Shown one piece after another: positions 33,634 through 42,121 of a stretch of 64,000 nt of DNA. A program made the position numbers and the translations under genes. The notes below the pieces were generated by a model. That model was not told where the DNA came from. It saw nothing but the letters and a program-made list of their open reading frames with translations, and made no database searches. Positions within the stretch are counted from its first letter, which is position 1, and the number at the start of each line of letters is the position of its first letter. The stretch covers positions 62,001 to 126,000 of the forward strand of contig NZ_BAAACZ010000003.1 of assembly GCF_039521975.1 (NCBI RefSeq). The letters are read 5' to 3'. The stretch comes from Alkalibacillus silvisoli (GTDB lineage Bacteria; Bacillota; Bacilli; Bacillales; Alkalibacillaceae).

Positions 33634-33802
33634 AATAACATCCTTTCAACCACACCGGGTATGTAAAATAAGAGGTACTTCAATAATATTAATCAAAGTT
33701 ACAACTTTATGACTTTTCAAACTGTTCTAAGTTAATATCTTTGAAATAATCTTTCCCATATTAGTACAGTATAGTTAGTAGGTGGATGAAGGGGAGTGTC
33801 TT

Positions 33803-34444
33803 TTGAAAGTTATTTTAATACATGGTTTCTTTCGTACAGACCGAGACATGAAACCTATGGCTGAGTATTTAGAGAAGCAAGGGTATGACTGTTACACACC
33901 TGATTTGCCGTTAACATTTAATGAATTTGATGTTATTGTCACACTTGTGGAAGACTTATTAGAAGCAGTGGTAGCTTCTGGGATCGGAGCTGATGAAAAG
34001 GTTCATTTAGTTGGGCACAGTACAGGTGGATTAGTTATTCGCAAATTGTTAACCGATACTAATTATTTAGATTATATCGGTAACTGTGTTTTAATTGGAA
34101 CTCCAAACCGCGGGAGTCAACTGGCTGATTTAGCCAGTAAAGTTAGAGGTTATATTGATATATTTAAAACTGTACGATCATTAAGTACTGAGTATTTAGA
34201 AAATGTTGATTTTCAAAATGATACAGGAATTGATATTGGAGCGATTGCTGGGGATCAAAGTAATTTTGCTTTTGATCCATTTATTCCAGGGGATAATGAT
34301 GGTTATGTGGAAGTTGATTCTGTTTATTATCCGGGTTTAAAGGATTTTATCGTTCTTCCTTATGGGCACCGCGAGATCCATCATGAAGAAGAAACATATG
34401 AACATGTTGATTACTTCTTAAGATATGAACAATTTAAAAAATAG
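33803..34444 (+). CDS. Alpha/beta hydrolase, lipase-like
   Basis: This encodes 213 residues from TTG 33803, six bases after GGGGAG; an in-frame GTG at 33782 lies before that site. It starts 'KVILIHGFFRTDRDMKPMAEYL', has the nucleophile elbow G-H-S-T-G-G and 'NCVLIGTPNRGSQLADL', the pattern of small bacterial triacylglycerol lipases. A final 'PYGHREIHHEEE' provides the histidine. There is no signal peptide, so it is intracellular. Confidence 0.85.
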   Translation: MKVILIHGFFRTDRDMKPMAEYLEKQGYDCYTPDLPLTFNEFDVIVTLVEDLLEAVVASGIGADEKVHLVGHSTGGLVIRKLLTDTNYLDYIGNCVLIGTPNRGSQLADLASKVRGYIDIFKTVRSLSTEYLENVDFQNDTGIDIGAIAGDQSNFAFDPFIPGDNDGYVEVDSVYYPGLKDFIVLPYGHREIHHEEETYEHVDYFLRYEQFKK

Positions 34445-34478
34445 GCCATCAACTAAGAGCAGTTGATGGCTTTTATAT
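34445..34478 (+). terminator. Intrinsic terminator of the lipase-like gene
   Basis: A perfect 10-bp stem GCCATCAACT / AGTTGATGGC has a 6-base loop and then TTTTATAT. Confidence 0.85.
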
Positions 34479-34541
34479 ATCTAACAAACTATGAATCTAA
34501 GAAGTTGTTATGTTCATGTTGCGCTAGTTTGAGTGCGAAGA

Positions 34542-34664
34542 TTAAAAGATTTTAAAGAAGTGAAAGATTGAATTTGATGATTTTACAACTTTCTTGCTTG
34601 GTTGCGTGTATTGTTTCCTTTTATCTTTAACAATCGCTTCACGAAGCATATGATGATCAAACAT
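34542..34664 (-). CDS. 40-aa basic microprotein
   Basis: An ORF of 41 codons starts at ATG 34664 behind a strong AAGGAGG. The product (MFDHHMLREAIVKDKRKQYT and on) is strongly basic in the middle and ends in an aromatic stretch (FHFFKIF). It resembles no family I know. The strong ribosome site argues for translation. It stands alone in a 680-base gap. Confidence 0.55.
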   Translation of the reverse strand: MFDHHMLREAIVKDKRKQYTQPSKKVVKSSNSIFHFFKIF

Positions 34665-35061
34665 ATTTATCGCCTCCTTATAGCGAATCATTGACTTTCC
34701 ATATATAGTATACCCATGTTTTGGTTACGTGTAAACATTTTGGCATTAAAATTCTATAAAAAGTTTCATTATGATTAAAGTGTCTAACTACATTAAACTT
34801 TCTGACAATAAACAAAGTGTAATGCTTGACATCTTGTTAAAATATTCAGAAAAGATTCAATAATTCAATAATAGGACAACTTGTCGAATGGGAAGCCCGG
34901 AAAGTGAAAATAGCCCATAGTTTTGTCGAAATAGTTCCGTTTAATTTCTAAAATGGAGTCCAATCGCTCAAACAGCTTATAATCGACATATTTCAGCAAA
35001 ATAAGTCATGGCGATAAACTGGATTTTTCTTTTGAATCATGGTAAAATTTAATTTGATAAA
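34665..35061. other. Long non-coding stretch upstream of sbcD
   Basis: No gene is seen. Between 34877 and 34960 there are several short pairings (for example GACAA/TTGTC and ATGGG/CCCAT around 34876-34925), so a structured RNA is possible but I do not recognise one. The remainder is AT-rich. Confidence 0.3.
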
Positions 35062-35084
35062 CGAACATACGTTTGTGTTTATGG
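35054..35084 (+). promoter_or_regulatory. LexA-like SOS box in the sbcDC promoter
   Basis: CGAACATACGTTTG at 35062-35075 matches the Gram-positive LexA box (CGAAC-N4-GTTCG) except for one base. It lies between a possible -35 TTGATA (35054) and a weak -10. SOS control of a repair exonuclease is plausible. Confidence 0.55.
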
Positions 35085-35128
35085 ATGTTAAAATAGGAAG
35101 TAATGAATAGTTAAAAGGGTGATTGGAA

Positions 35129-36280
35129 TTGAAAATCTTTCATACAGCGGATTGGCACTTAGGGAAACTTGTTCAAGGAATTTACATGACGGAAGATCAA
35201 CGTTACATTTTAGAACAATTTGTTAAAGAAATTAAAAAGGAAAAGCCCGATGTGGTAATTATTGCGGGAGACTTATATGATCGGGGAGTTCCGCCGACAG
35301 ATGCGGTTCATTTGTTAAATGATTGCTTAGCTGAAATTGTTTTGGATTTAAAAATACCAGTTGTGGCAGTGGCGGGTAATCATGATAGTCCTGGGCGGTT
35401 AAATTTCGGTAGTCAAATTATGAAAGATAATGGCCTACATATCGCAGGTGAACTTTCAACAGACTTAAGCCCTGTTAGATTACAAGATGAATATGGTGAA
35501 GTTCATTTCCACCTAGTTCCTTATTGTGATCCAAGTATTGTTAGAAACAAGTTTGGTGATGAAGAGGTTAAATCACATCATGACGCGACTGAGAAAGTTA
35601 TTAACCATCTAAAACACCAAATGAAAGATCAAGCACGCCACGTATTTGTTGGACATTTATTTGTTACGCCGCGTGGTGAGGAAAAAGAAAACACAAGTGA
35701 TTCAGAACGCCCGTTATCGATTGGTGGTGCTGAGCATGTCGATGCAAATTTATTCAAGCCGTTTCATTATACAGCGTTAGGCCACCTACACCAAGCACAT
35801 CATGTTGGTGATGAAACGATTAGGTACTCAGGCTCTCCTTTAAAATACTCAATATCAGAAGAAAACCATAATAAAGGCTATTTTATTGTTGAAATGGACG
35901 AGCACGGGGAAGTTGAAGTGGAGAAAAGGATGTTAAAACCTCGCAAAGACCTGCGAACGGTTGAGGGGTATTTACAAGATTTATTAAAAGAAGAAGTTAA
36001 TGAAGATTATGTGTTTGTTAAATTGCTAGATGAACACCCGATTTTATTCCCGATGGAGCAAGTTCGCTCCGTTTATCCAAATGCTATGCATGTTGAACGG
36101 CGTGTTTATGCACATACTTTAAAAGAGCAATCTGAACGGAAAATAGCAAGGCATAAAATGTCAGACCAAGAATTGTTTAAAGCATTTTATGAAGATGTTA
36201 AAGGTGAATCACCGTCTGATGAAGTTGAAGCAATTATGGAAGAAGTGTTTGAAGGGTTATTAAACGAAGAGCGTAAGTAA
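35129..36280 (+). CDS. sbcD: Exonuclease SbcCD, subunit D
   Basis: This encodes 383 residues. I chose TTG 35129 (KIFHTADWHLGK), six bases after AAAGGGTGA; a TTG two codons earlier is also possible. The Mre11-type phosphoesterase motifs are all visible: DWHLG, 'GDLYDRG', 'GNHDSPGRL', 'GHLF', and 'GHLHQAH'. SbcD is the manganese-dependent nuclease subunit that cuts DNA hairpins and blocked ends together with SbcC, encoded 23 bases downstream. Confidence 0.95.
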   Translation: MKIFHTADWHLGKLVQGIYMTEDQRYILEQFVKEIKKEKPDVVIIAGDLYDRGVPPTDAVHLLNDCLAEIVLDLKIPVVAVAGNHDSPGRLNFGSQIMKDNGLHIAGELSTDLSPVRLQDEYGEVHFHLVPYCDPSIVRNKFGDEEVKSHHDATEKVINHLKHQMKDQARHVFVGHLFVTPRGEEKENTSDSERPLSIGGAEHVDANLFKPFHYTALGHLHQAHHVGDETIRYSGSPLKYSISEENHNKGYFIVEMDEHGEVEVEKRMLKPRKDLRTVEGYLQDLLKEEVNEDYVFVKLLDEHPILFPMEQVRSVYPNAMHVERRVYAHTLKEQSERKIARHKMSDQELFKAFYEDVKGESPSDEVEAIMEEVFEGLLNEERK

Positions 36281-36303
36281 GCTAAGAGAGAGGAGTAAAT
36301 GTT

Positions 36304-39300
36304 GTGAAGCCGTTAAAATTAACGTTAACTGCATTTGGACCCTATAAGGACAGAGAAGTTATAGATTTTGAAAAACTTGAAAATAATCGTTTATTTGTCG
36401 TTTCAGGAAAGACAGGGGCCGGAAAAACGACAATATTTGATGGCATTAGCTTTGCTCTATACGGAGCAGCTAGTGGTGAAGACCGTGAAAATGATCAAAT
36501 GCTACGCAGTGACTTTGCAGATGATGATGTGCATACGAGTGTAGAGCTTACTTTTGAATTACACAATGAAACGTATCGAATTCTTCGTCAACTTGGACAT
36601 GTGAAGCAAGGGAATAAAACCGCAACAGGTGATCGCTATGAATTTGTCAAAATTACTAGTCGCGAGGAAGAGCCCTGTGTGGATCGTCAAATTGTATCAG
36701 AAATAAATAATCGTGTAGAAGAATTAGTGGGGTTAACGAAGGAACAATTTAGGCAAATTGTGATGCTACCACAAGGTGAGTTCCGTAAACTTCTAACCTC
36801 AAAAACTGAGAATAAAGAAGAGATTTTAAGACGAATTTTTAAAACTCAAGCCTATCAAAAGTTAAATGAACGCTTAAGAGATAAAAAAGATCAAGCACAA
36901 AAAGACAGTGAAGAAGAGTTGAAAATGCGCGATCATTATATATCAGAAGTCAGTGCTAATTTGCCAGAACGTGATGATTCAACATTATTTCAAGTCATTA
37001 ATCAAGATCATTACAATGTGAACCAAGTAGTCGCAGGATTAAATGATGAACAAGTGTATTATCAAAAACACGTACAACACCTTGAACAAGAAAAGATAAA
37101 GTTAAGCGAACAACAAGAGGTAATGACAACGCAATACCATCATGCAAAGTCGATCCATGAAAAAGACGATGAGCGAAAGAAAAAGCAATATCAAATAACA
37201 GAATTAGAAGGTCAATCTGAAGAATTTAATTATAAAAAAGAAAGCTTAGCACAAGCTGAGCGCGCTAGTCACATTGAACCATACGAAAAGCAAGTAAAAG
37301 AAGTAAGAACAGATGTAGAACAAAAGCAAACGCACGCTAATCAATTACAAGCTGATCAAAAAAAAGCAAAGCAATTTTTAAACCAAGCTGAAATAACTTA
37401 TCAAGAGGAAAAAGACAAAGAATCAACACGCGAAAAAGTTCGAGATAGATTAAAACAACTTGAAGAACTTCACCCTAAAGTCCAGTCTTTAAAAAAACAA
37501 GAAGATCAAGTGCTTAAACTGAAAGATCATATGAAACAAGCTGAAGGAACGCTTAAGAAAACAAAACAAGACCTACAGCAATTAACCGAGGAAAGGGAAG
37601 AAAAACAAAAAAAACTTCACGAGTTAGAAACTGCATTACAATCTTTCCAAACGAAAAATGACCAGCTAAGCAGTGAACGAGAGAAATATCGTTTGTTTAA
37701 GAAATACTTAGATTACTTAAAGAACCAAACTCAATTGCTTGAGAACTTAGACAATTATAAAAAAGATTATCAAACGAAAAAGCATGAGTATGATCGCTTG
37801 GAGAAAGAGTGGATTGAAAGTCAAGCAAGCATACTGGCTACTCATTTACATGAGGGTGATGCATGTCCGGTTTGTGGAAGTGTAGATCATCCAGATAAGC
37901 AAGCGGCTACAAATAAGGCACCGAGTAAAGAAGAGATGAATGCAGCAAGAACTAAAATGGATGAGGTTCAAAGGCATCATAGTAGGGTTGAAGGTCAATT
38001 ACAGACGATTCAACAAGAAACAAAGCAGTTAGAGGGACAAATTGGAGATTTAGGTGAATCAATTGAAAATCCTGAGGAATCTTTTAACAAAGTTTATGAT
38101 GCTGGTGTCGAGTTAAAAAAAGAGGTAGACAGGCTTAATGAAAAGCAGTCTCAGCTTGATCAATTGAAATCTAGTATAAGGTCACTCGAAGAACAAATAA
38201 AACAGGTACAAATACAAAAAGATAATGTTGAGCGTGATTATCACAAGCAATACGCTGATTTTCAAACCGAAGAACGTGTCTATCAAGACCAACTTCAGTC
38301 GATCCCAGAGGAGGTCCGTTCTTTAACGTATTTAGAAGAGGAAATTAGGCGGACTAAAAGTGAGCTACAGCAGTTAGAGAAAAGCTTTGAAGACGCTCAA
38401 AAAAGCTTAGAGCAAGCACGAGAATACTATACAGCAGTTGAAACGAATTGTAAAAATGCAATGGCTTTCTTGGACGAACTTAAAGCAAAGAAAAAACGCT
38501 ACGAACAATCCTTTTACGAAGAACTAAAGAACAATTCATTTACTGATGAGTTCTCTTATCAACAATCGAAAAAGGCTGAAAGTGAGCGTCAAGCTCTAAA
38601 GCAGGAAATAGAGCAGTATGAACAGTCTTTCCAAGTGTTAACTGAGCGGGTTAAAGAATTGGACCAAGAGTTAGAAGGTCAAGAAAAAGCGGACTTAGAA
38701 GAGTTGAAAAAGCAATTAGACGCTATTAAGACAAAGTATGAGGATGTACTAAATCAATATAATTTAAATGGACGGCGTTTAGAGGATATTGTTAATTTAC
38801 GAAATCAAATTGAACAATCTCATGCTCAAGCGGCTGAAAAAGAGAAGAAACTTAATCAAATTGCTGAATTGTATGACCTTTTACGAGGACAAAATGAACA
38901 GAAACTATCTTTCGAGCGTTATTTACAAATTGAATACTTGGAACAAATCATTGAAGCGGCTAATGAAAGGTTACGTCTACTTTCAAATGGACAATTTTAT
39001 CTTGTAAGAAGTAACCGTCAAGAAGCACGTGGTCGTCAAAGTGGTTTAGGATTGGATGTTTTTGATGCTTATACCGGGCAGTCGCGTGATGTGAAGACAT
39101 TATCTGGTGGGGAAAAGTTTAATGCTTCTCTTTGCTTAGCGTTAGGTATGTCTGATGTTATACAAAGCTTTCAAGGTGGAGTTTCTATTGAGACGATGTT
39201 TATTGATGAAGGGTTTGGCTCATTAGATGATGAGTCATTAAATAAAGCTATTGATACCTTAGTTGATTTGCAGAAATCTGGCCGTATGATTGGTGTTATT

Positions 39301-39396
39301 TCACATGTTCAAGAGCTTAAAACTGCAATTCCAGCTATTTTAGAAGTAAATAAGACTAAAGATGGACATAGTGAAACAGAATTTATCATTGCCTAG
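36304..39396 (+). CDS. sbcC: Exonuclease SbcCD, subunit C (SMC-like ATPase)
   Basis: This encodes 1030 residues. Walker A GKTGAGKT is at 35-42; 'MLPQGEFRKLLTS' follows, typical of SbcC/Rad50. Two very long coiled coils flank the zinc hook C521-P-V-C524. The C-terminal ATPase lobe has the signature 'TLSGGEKFNASLCLALG' and Walker B 'MFIDEGFGSLDDESL'. Start GTG 36304 follows GAGAGGAG. SbcC tethers and opens DNA for SbcD. The length fits the family. Confidence 0.95.
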   Translation: MKPLKLTLTAFGPYKDREVIDFEKLENNRLFVVSGKTGAGKTTIFDGISFALYGAASGEDRENDQMLRSDFADDDVHTSVELTFELHNETYRILRQLGHVKQGNKTATGDRYEFVKITSREEEPCVDRQIVSEINNRVEELVGLTKEQFRQIVMLPQGEFRKLLTSKTENKEEILRRIFKTQAYQKLNERLRDKKDQAQKDSEEELKMRDHYISEVSANLPERDDSTLFQVINQDHYNVNQVVAGLNDEQVYYQKHVQHLEQEKIKLSEQQEVMTTQYHHAKSIHEKDDERKKKQYQITELEGQSEEFNYKKESLAQAERASHIEPYEKQVKEVRTDVEQKQTHANQLQADQKKAKQFLNQAEITYQEEKDKESTREKVRDRLKQLEELHPKVQSLKKQEDQVLKLKDHMKQAEGTLKKTKQDLQQLTEEREEKQKKLHELETALQSFQTKNDQLSSEREKYRLFKKYLDYLKNQTQLLENLDNYKKDYQTKKHEYDRLEKEWIESQASILATHLHEGDACPVCGSVDHPDKQAATNKAPSKEEMNAARTKMDEVQRHHSRVEGQLQTIQQETKQLEGQIGDLGESIENPEESFNKVYDAGVELKKEVDRLNEKQSQLDQLKSSIRSLEEQIKQVQIQKDNVERDYHKQYADFQTEERVYQDQLQSIPEEVRSLTYLEEEIRRTKSELQQLEKSFEDAQKSLEQAREYYTAVETNCKNAMAFLDELKAKKKRYEQSFYEELKNNSFTDEFSYQQSKKAESERQALKQEIEQYEQSFQVLTERVKELDQELEGQEKADLEELKKQLDAIKTKYEDVLNQYNLNGRRLEDIVNLRNQIEQSHAQAAEKEKKLNQIAELYDLLRGQNEQKLSFERYLQIEYLEQIIEAANERLRLLSNGQFYLVRSNRQEARGRQSGLGLDVFDAYTGQSRDVKTLSGGEKFNASLCLALGMSDVIQSFQGGVSIETMFIDEGFGSLDDESLNKAIDTLVDLQKSGRMIGVISHVQELKTAIPAILEVNKTKDGHSETEFIIA

Positions 39397-39459
39397 GACT
39401 ACCTGATCGAATTAGAATAAATGTTCGTTTAGGTTGTTTAATTGCAACTGATTATTGTT

Positions 39460-39549
39460 TATAATAAAGTCAAGCAGTTATTCGTTTGAGCAAGGTAGTA
39501 GGTTATGCCTCCATGTCGTCTTTCATAGGCGAGAGAGGAGGTGATGCCT
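39460..39549 (+). promoter_or_regulatory. Promoter and SD-sequestering leader of the toxin-like gene
   Basis: A -10 box TATAAT (39460-39465) precedes a leader in which GCCTCC (39507-39512) can pair with the ribosome site GGAGGT (39537-39542). Hiding the Shine-Dalgarno in this way is a common feature of type I toxin messages. Confidence 0.5.
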
Positions 39550-39717
39550 ATGAGTGATCGAATATGGACGTTATTGTTAATAGTGATCGCTATAACAATC
39601 GTCACAGTCGAAGCTCATTTCATTGTCATACCATTTATGTTTTTTATAAATGCAGGCAAAAAGAAACTACCTTGCTTACGCCAGAAGCAAGGTAGTCAGG
39701 AATCTACAACTAGATAG
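39550..39717 (+). CDS. Small hydrophobic protein, type I toxin-like
   Basis: This encodes 55 residues: one strong membrane helix (about 6-34, WTLLLIVIAITIVTVEAHFI and on) followed by a basic tail (GKKKLPCLRQKQGSQ). AGAGGAGG is placed for translation but can be hidden by pairing with GCCTCC about 25 bases upstream. The 3' coding part itself contains a 10-bp hairpin (39667-39696), and a terminator follows. Size, layout and leader fit the TxpA/BsrG or holin-like group. No antisense RNA could be proven. Confidence 0.55.
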   Translation: MSDRIWTLLLIVIAITIVTVEAHFIVIPFMFFINAGKKKLPCLRQKQGSQESTTR

Positions 39718-39751
39718 AACAGCCTACGCCTTGTTTTGGCGAATGCTGCTT

Positions 39752-39789
39752 AAGAGATGGGATGTTAGTAGCATCCTGTCTCTTTTATT
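39752..39789 (+). terminator. Intrinsic terminator of the toxin-like gene
   Basis: A stem AAGAGATGGGATG / CATCCTGTCTCTT with two G-U pairs is followed by a T-rich stretch. Confidence 0.7.
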
Positions 39790-39918
39790 TTATAGTCTTT
39801 ATAGGCATTATATTCGTGTTTCTTATTCTTTAATATACGCTTTTGAGCATTTTGTGTCAACTAAATTACTATTGGGTTAATTTTTTATGCTTCAAATGCT
39901 AATCTTTAAAGAAATAAT

Positions 39919-40026
39919 CTAACGTTTAATTGTAGCTGAGTTCGGTCTTTGTTTTTGGCTTTGTCTAATATATTTTGATTGTAACTCTTTTAATATAACG
40001 TCCTTTACCATGGGTTCTAAGTGCAT
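39919..40026 (-). CDS. 35-aa basic microprotein
   Basis: An ORF of 36 codons starts at ATG 40026 behind CGGAGGCGATTTT. The product (MHLEPMVKDVILKELQSKYI and on) is a short helix followed by a Gln/Arg/Lys-rich tail. Its good ribosome site is the main support. It lies 125 bases downstream of the sigma factor gene on the same strand. Several Bacillus sigma factors have tiny partner genes nearby, but I cannot link this one to a known family. Confidence 0.5.
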   Translation of the reverse strand: MHLEPMVKDVILKELQSKYIRQSQKQRPNSATIKR

Positions 40027-40150
40027 AAAATCGCCTCCGTTTTGTGATCTAAACAATATTTTACGGTGTTTAGCATTTCTCTAAAACGGTACGGAGGTCG
40101 AAATAATATCATGCTTCAGGCTGAACATAATCTAAACCTAACCCCAAAGG

Positions 40151-40651
40151 TTAACGGTAGTCGGTCATGATTGAGCGGAGTTTTCGTTTTGCTGCTTGTC
40201 CCCAACCTTTAACAGCGTCGATTGATGCTTCTTCCTGCTGTGCTATTTCTTTGATTGAATGACCTTCAATGATCCTCTTTTGAATAAATATCCACTGTTT
40301 ATCAGATAAGTGCTTACGAACAGTCGACCAAAACTGAGGGTCATAATGTTCAATATTATTATTTAATACAGGCTGTTCTTGAATGAATTCATCGAGCGCT
40401 TCTTTGTCTTGAATTCTTTTTTGTTTTCGGATTAAATCAATTAAGCGACTTCGGATGTGAATCGTTGCAAGCTTTGGAAATGTTGGATCATGCCCATACT
40501 TTTGGTGAGCTTCCCATAGAGCAATAATGCCTTCTTGGAAGAATTCTTGGTGTGGATCACGGAGGTTTAATTTATGAATTTGATAATGGATCATGCGCTT
40601 ATATTTTATGTAAATGTCTTCAAAAGATTGATCACTTTCTGGATTATTCAT
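40151..40651 (-). CDS. Sigma-70 family RNA polymerase sigma factor
   Basis: This encodes 166 residues from ATG 40651 (GAGGAG upstream; a start 11 codons earlier has a poorer site). Region 2 is 'FEDIYIKYKRMIHYQIHKL...HQEFFQEGIIALWEAHQKYGHD..FPKLATIHIRSRLIDLIRKQKR', and region 4 is 'LSDKQWIFIQKRIIEGHSIKEIAQQEEASIDAVKGWGQAAKRKL'. There is no extracytoplasmic sensor gene or anti-sigma gene beside it. The size and region 2 are closer to SigH/ComX-like or SigO-type sigma factors than to ECF ones. Confidence 0.8.
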   Translation of the reverse strand: MNNPESDQSFEDIYIKYKRMIHYQIHKLNLRDPHQEFFQEGIIALWEAHQKYGHDPTFPKLATIHIRSRLIDLIRKQKRIQDKEALDEFIQEQPVLNNNIEHYDPQFWSTVRKHLSDKQWIFIQKRIIEGHSIKEIAQQEEASIDAVKGWGQAAKRKLRSIMTDYR

Positions 40652-40684
40652 TTCCCTTAACTCCTCTTTAACAAACTCGACCAT

Positions 40685-41002
40685 TAGAATAATGACTCTT
40701 TCTATAAATCTATATAAGATTAACTTGATCTGTCACCTTTGTTATTTGAAATAAATAGACATTGGAAAAAGCGATTATCTCGTTAAAAAATGCAATAATA
40801 AACAAAAACTCCATAGATTTTTGCATTTTGTTGAATATTGTTATTTTTTTGTTAAACACCCTTTAATGTTATAATCGTTAGAACTATCTGAAAAGTGGCA
40901 ATAAAATTAAAAAAACTTGAACTTGTTAATATTTGGTTGGCAAAAGCTTGCATGGGACTCATTTTAATTCATTGAAAAAGCTAAATTTTACAACATAAAG
41001 AA
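40685..41002. other. Intergenic region with a possible orphan transcript
   Basis: No ORF with a ribosome site is seen. A plus-strand -10 TATAAT (40870-40875) with TTTGTT 16 bases upstream could start an RNA of about 195 nt ending at the hairpin at 41034-41074. The remaining sequence is AT-rich and should hold the minus-strand sigma gene promoter. Confidence 0.3.
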
Positions 41003-41246
41003 GAGGTTAGGGCTAAAATAGTTGTTATAAAGAAAATCCGAACGATTCATCATAAATGAATTTGTTCGGATTTTCGTTCTTTGATATTATTTCATTTAAA
41101 AAGCTTGAGCGCTGATAAAACTGCTTGAACGCTGATAAAATTGTCTGAGCGCTGATAAATTGCTTTGAACGCTGATAAAATGATCCGCTCGAAAAACCGC
41201 TCATGTTATACAAAGCATCAAATGTTGGTATTTTAACAACAATTTA
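41003..41246. repeat. Complete composite repeat: lead, hairpin, four units, tail
   Basis: Lead GAGGTTAGGGCTAAAATAG (41003), hairpin with CCGAACGATTCAT / ATGAATTTGTTCGG (41038-41070), four CTGATAAA units (41106-41185), then the tail CCGCTCGAAAAACCGCTCAT and TTGGTATTTTAACAAC. All four modules occur in the same order as at 56119-56296. Confidence 0.85.
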
Positions 41247-41272
41247 TTCCTTTTGTCTTAAGCTCTTAAGCT

Positions 41273-42079
41273 CTAAGCAAATGGGTATTCATAATTAAGC
41301 TCTTGATAGAACTGTACATAATCTAAGTAAATCATTAGAAGTAAGTACCAGTTACCAGTTTCAGGATCTTCAACGACAATATGGTCCTTACCAGCTTCTC
41401 GAACGATTCCTTCAAATACCATCGCATTCCATTCTTCGTTATTCTCGAATGTCATATAAAATGTAGCTTCTTTACCTGTGTTTAATCGCAAAATGTTTTC
41501 AATAAAAGATCGTTCACGCGGAATACCATTTACACCAGGACCCGGTTGCGGCTGCATCGGTTGTTGTGGTTGTTGCTGCTGCGGTTGCATTGGTCCATTG
41601 GGGCCATTATTGTTCTGCATCCATGGAGGCATACCTTGTTGCTGCATCCCAGGCCCCATGCCCCCTGGTTGCTGCATTCCATACCCTGGTGGCATATTAC
41701 CAGGTTGCTGCATGCCACCTTGTTGTTGCATGCCGCCTGGTTGCTGCATCCCAGGCCCCATGCCTCCAGGTTGCTGCATACCACCATAAGGAGGCATTCC
41801 TCCACCTTGGCCTGCTCCCATTGGTTTATTGCCACCTGGCTTGTAGTCTGATCCCCCTTTCCCGAATCCTACTCCAGGCATTTTGGGTGGCATTTTGTCA
41901 CCGTGTTTAGCTTGTGGTCCCTTAGCTCCTGGGTGTTTTTTGTCAGGATACCAACCTTGCTTACTGTCCTTTGGCTGGTACGGTTTTTTTGCAGGCTGCT
42001 TGTGAGCATCCCCTTTTGGCAATTTGGATCTGTTCGCTTCATTTTGGCGTCTGTCTTGATTGTTATTAGACTGATCCAA
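41273..42079 (-). CDS. gerQ: Spore coat protein GerQ with long low-complexity N-terminus
   Basis: This encodes 268 residues. The last about 75 ('RSFIENILRLNTGKEATFYMTFENNEEWNAMVFEGIVREAGKDHIVVEDPETGNWYLLLMIYLDYVQFYQELNY') are the conserved GerQ domain. Before it is a long Gly/Met/Pro/Gln repeat region (about 85-190, many GGMQQPG-like steps) and a basic front. I chose TTG 42079, eight bases after GGGAGG. GerQ is a coat protein cross-linked through lysines and needed for CwlJ function in germination. The cwlJ gene is directly upstream. Confidence 0.92.
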   Translation of the reverse strand: MDQSNNNQDRRQNEANRSKLPKGDAHKQPAKKPYQPKDSKQGWYPDKKHPGAKGPQAKHGDKMPPKMPGVGFGKGGSDYKPGGNKPMGAGQGGGMPPYGGMQQPGGMGPGMQQPGGMQQQGGMQQPGNMPPGYGMQQPGGMGPGMQQQGMPPWMQNNNGPNGPMQPQQQQPQQPMQPQPGPGVNGIPRERSFIENILRLNTGKEATFYMTFENNEEWNAMVFEGIVREAGKDHIVVEDPETGNWYLLLMIYLDYVQFYQELNYEYPFA

Positions 42080-42121
42080 AAAATCAACCTCCCTCAATTA
42101 TTTAAAAAAATTATTAAACTT

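Noticed and set aside
34865..34960. c-di-GMP or other known riboswitch upstream of sbcD
   Set aside because: Some pairings exist, but conserved riboswitch sequences that I know do not match, and the downstream gene is not a typical target.
41478..41910. Plus-strand ORFs rich in Cys, Pro, His or Val across the gerQ region
   Set aside because: They are antisense shadows of the Gly/Met/Gln/Pro repeats in gerQ, without ribosome sites.
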